Positions 63,641 through 64,000 of a stretch of DNA of 64,000 nucleotides are shown here, piece by piece. Origin of the DNA: Candidatus Fermentibacteraceae bacterium. GTDB taxonomy: Bacteria; Fermentibacterota; Fermentibacteria; Fermentibacterales; JCC-6. The DNA lies in NCBI GenBank assembly GCA_016744855.1, contig JADGDO010000006.1:94126-158125 (forward strand). The letters are read 5' to 3'. Positions within the stretch are counted from its first letter, which is position 1. Every line of letters starts with the position of its first letter. A program made the position numbers and the translations under genes. The notes under the pieces were generated by a model. The model searched no databases, had not been told where the DNA came from, and saw only the letters and a list, made by a program, of their open reading frames with translations.

Positions 63641-64000
63641 ATGAAAAAGATCTATCCAGCAATACTGATTCTGCTGCTCTCCTGTGGAGACACAACCGGA
63701 CCCGAGGTTGAGGGTTATACAGTAATACCTCCAGAGAACCCTCAGCCCAGAGGAGCAAGAGTATTCGGTATCAATCCTTCAGAAAGCTCAGAAGGGTTCC
63801 AAGCATCATTTGATGAAGCAACCAAAGCAGGTATTCAAGTTGCCGAGATAAATCTCGCCTGGGAGGATATTGAAACATCTCAGGGAGTCTACCAGGATCC
63901 CAATGGAATTCTCTCGGCAATTACATTCTACGGCTATAATGATATAGAAGTGCTTCTAACCATTTCAGTTATCAACACAGTGAAAAGCACAGTTCCCGAG
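63641..64000 (+). CDS. Lipoprotein, glycoside-hydrolase-like N-terminus, cut by window end
   Basis: 120 codons, open to the last base. ATG at 63641 has AAGGAG five bases upstream. Signal peptide MKKIYPAILILLLSCG with lipobox LLSC. After a short Pro-rich linker, a TIM-barrel-like start appears: RVFGINPSE, FDEATKAGIQVAEINLAWEDIE, SQGVYQDPNG, then IEVLLTISVIN. The pattern of a Gly-Ile strand, LxWxxIEx...GxY and a later strand is common to GH42- or GH5-like hydrolases. The active site lies beyond the window, so the assignment is tentative. Confidence 0.72.
   Translation, partial: MKKIYPAILILLLSCGDTTGPEVEGYTVIPPENPQPRGARVFGINPSESSEGFQASFDEATKAGIQVAEINLAWEDIETSQGVYQDPNGILSAITFYGYNDIEVLLTISVINTVKSTVPE

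Noticed and set aside
1..64000. CRISPR arrays, tRNA or rRNA genes, prophage, intact insertion sequences
   Set aside because: None found on reading: no regularly spaced repeats, no tRNA T-arm pattern in the gaps, no integrase, capsid or complete transposase gene.

Overview
The window looks like a chromosome segment of a Gram-negative bacterium of the Fibrobacteres-Chlorobi-Bacteroidetes (FCB) superphylum or a neighbouring candidate phylum such as Fermentibacteria. This is an inference from content: an LptE-like lipoprotein and several outer-membrane barrel proteins imply an outer membrane. Seven exported proteins end in a type A sorting domain of the type IX secretion system (T9SS). There are many lipoproteins, and indolepyruvate:ferredoxin oxidoreductase points to anaerobic amino-acid fermentation. 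No rRNA, tRNA, CRISPR array, phage or intact insertion sequence was seen. TTG and GTG starts are common.

Layout. 1-7042 (+): 3' end of pnp with its terminator, then a dense run: dut, lptE, two small membrane proteins, an M19 dipeptidase, an exported protein, a zinc-ribbon membrane protein, apbE, an AmrS-like radical SAM enzyme and a NusG-domain-II protein. 7047-15707: mostly single genes, including a beta-propeller lipoprotein, a receiver-only response regulator, a HAD phosphatase, a frameshifted glycosidase, a CAP-domain lipoprotein, two tandem triple-zinc-ribbon proteins and an amidohydrolase. 16024-22473: secreted sorting-domain proteins, an aquaporin, an outer-membrane barrel, a serpin lipoprotein and a VOC protein. 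22702-31397: two convergent histidine kinases, iorAB, and a sodium/solute symporter with a porin-like protein. 31749-41666: DUF3795, three beta-propeller lipoproteins, a DUF3298 protein, an HTH-like/secreted pair, a BNR-repeat protein broken by an in-frame TGA, and an LRR protein. 41781-49118 (-): an argR-carA-carB-argG-argH operon with two phased ARG boxes over its promoter. 49307-54437 (+): small exported and cytoplasmic proteins. 54596-63454: a Fic protein behind a 50-bp tandem repeat, a CotH-kinase/lamin-tail protein, an M28 peptidase, a pirin and a large BNR protein. A cut-off lipoprotein gene ends the window.

How the genes work together. carAB makes carbamoyl phosphate and argG/argH convert citrulline to arginine, all apparently repressed by the first gene of the operon, argR. 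IorAB oxidises aryl-pyruvates to acyl-CoA with reduced ferredoxin; the adjacent symporter and porin may feed it, but that is inference. The secreted peptidases, the serpin, the broken glycosidase and the BNR proteins suggest a polymer- or surface-oriented lifestyle. The most notable signals are the eukaryote-like carB, the phased ARG boxes, IorA ferredoxin motifs lacking two cysteines, a dispersed palindromic repeat, an apparent ATC start behind an ideal ribosome-binding site, the tandem zinc-ribbon pair, the operator-like repeat before fic, and two interrupted sorting-domain genes.
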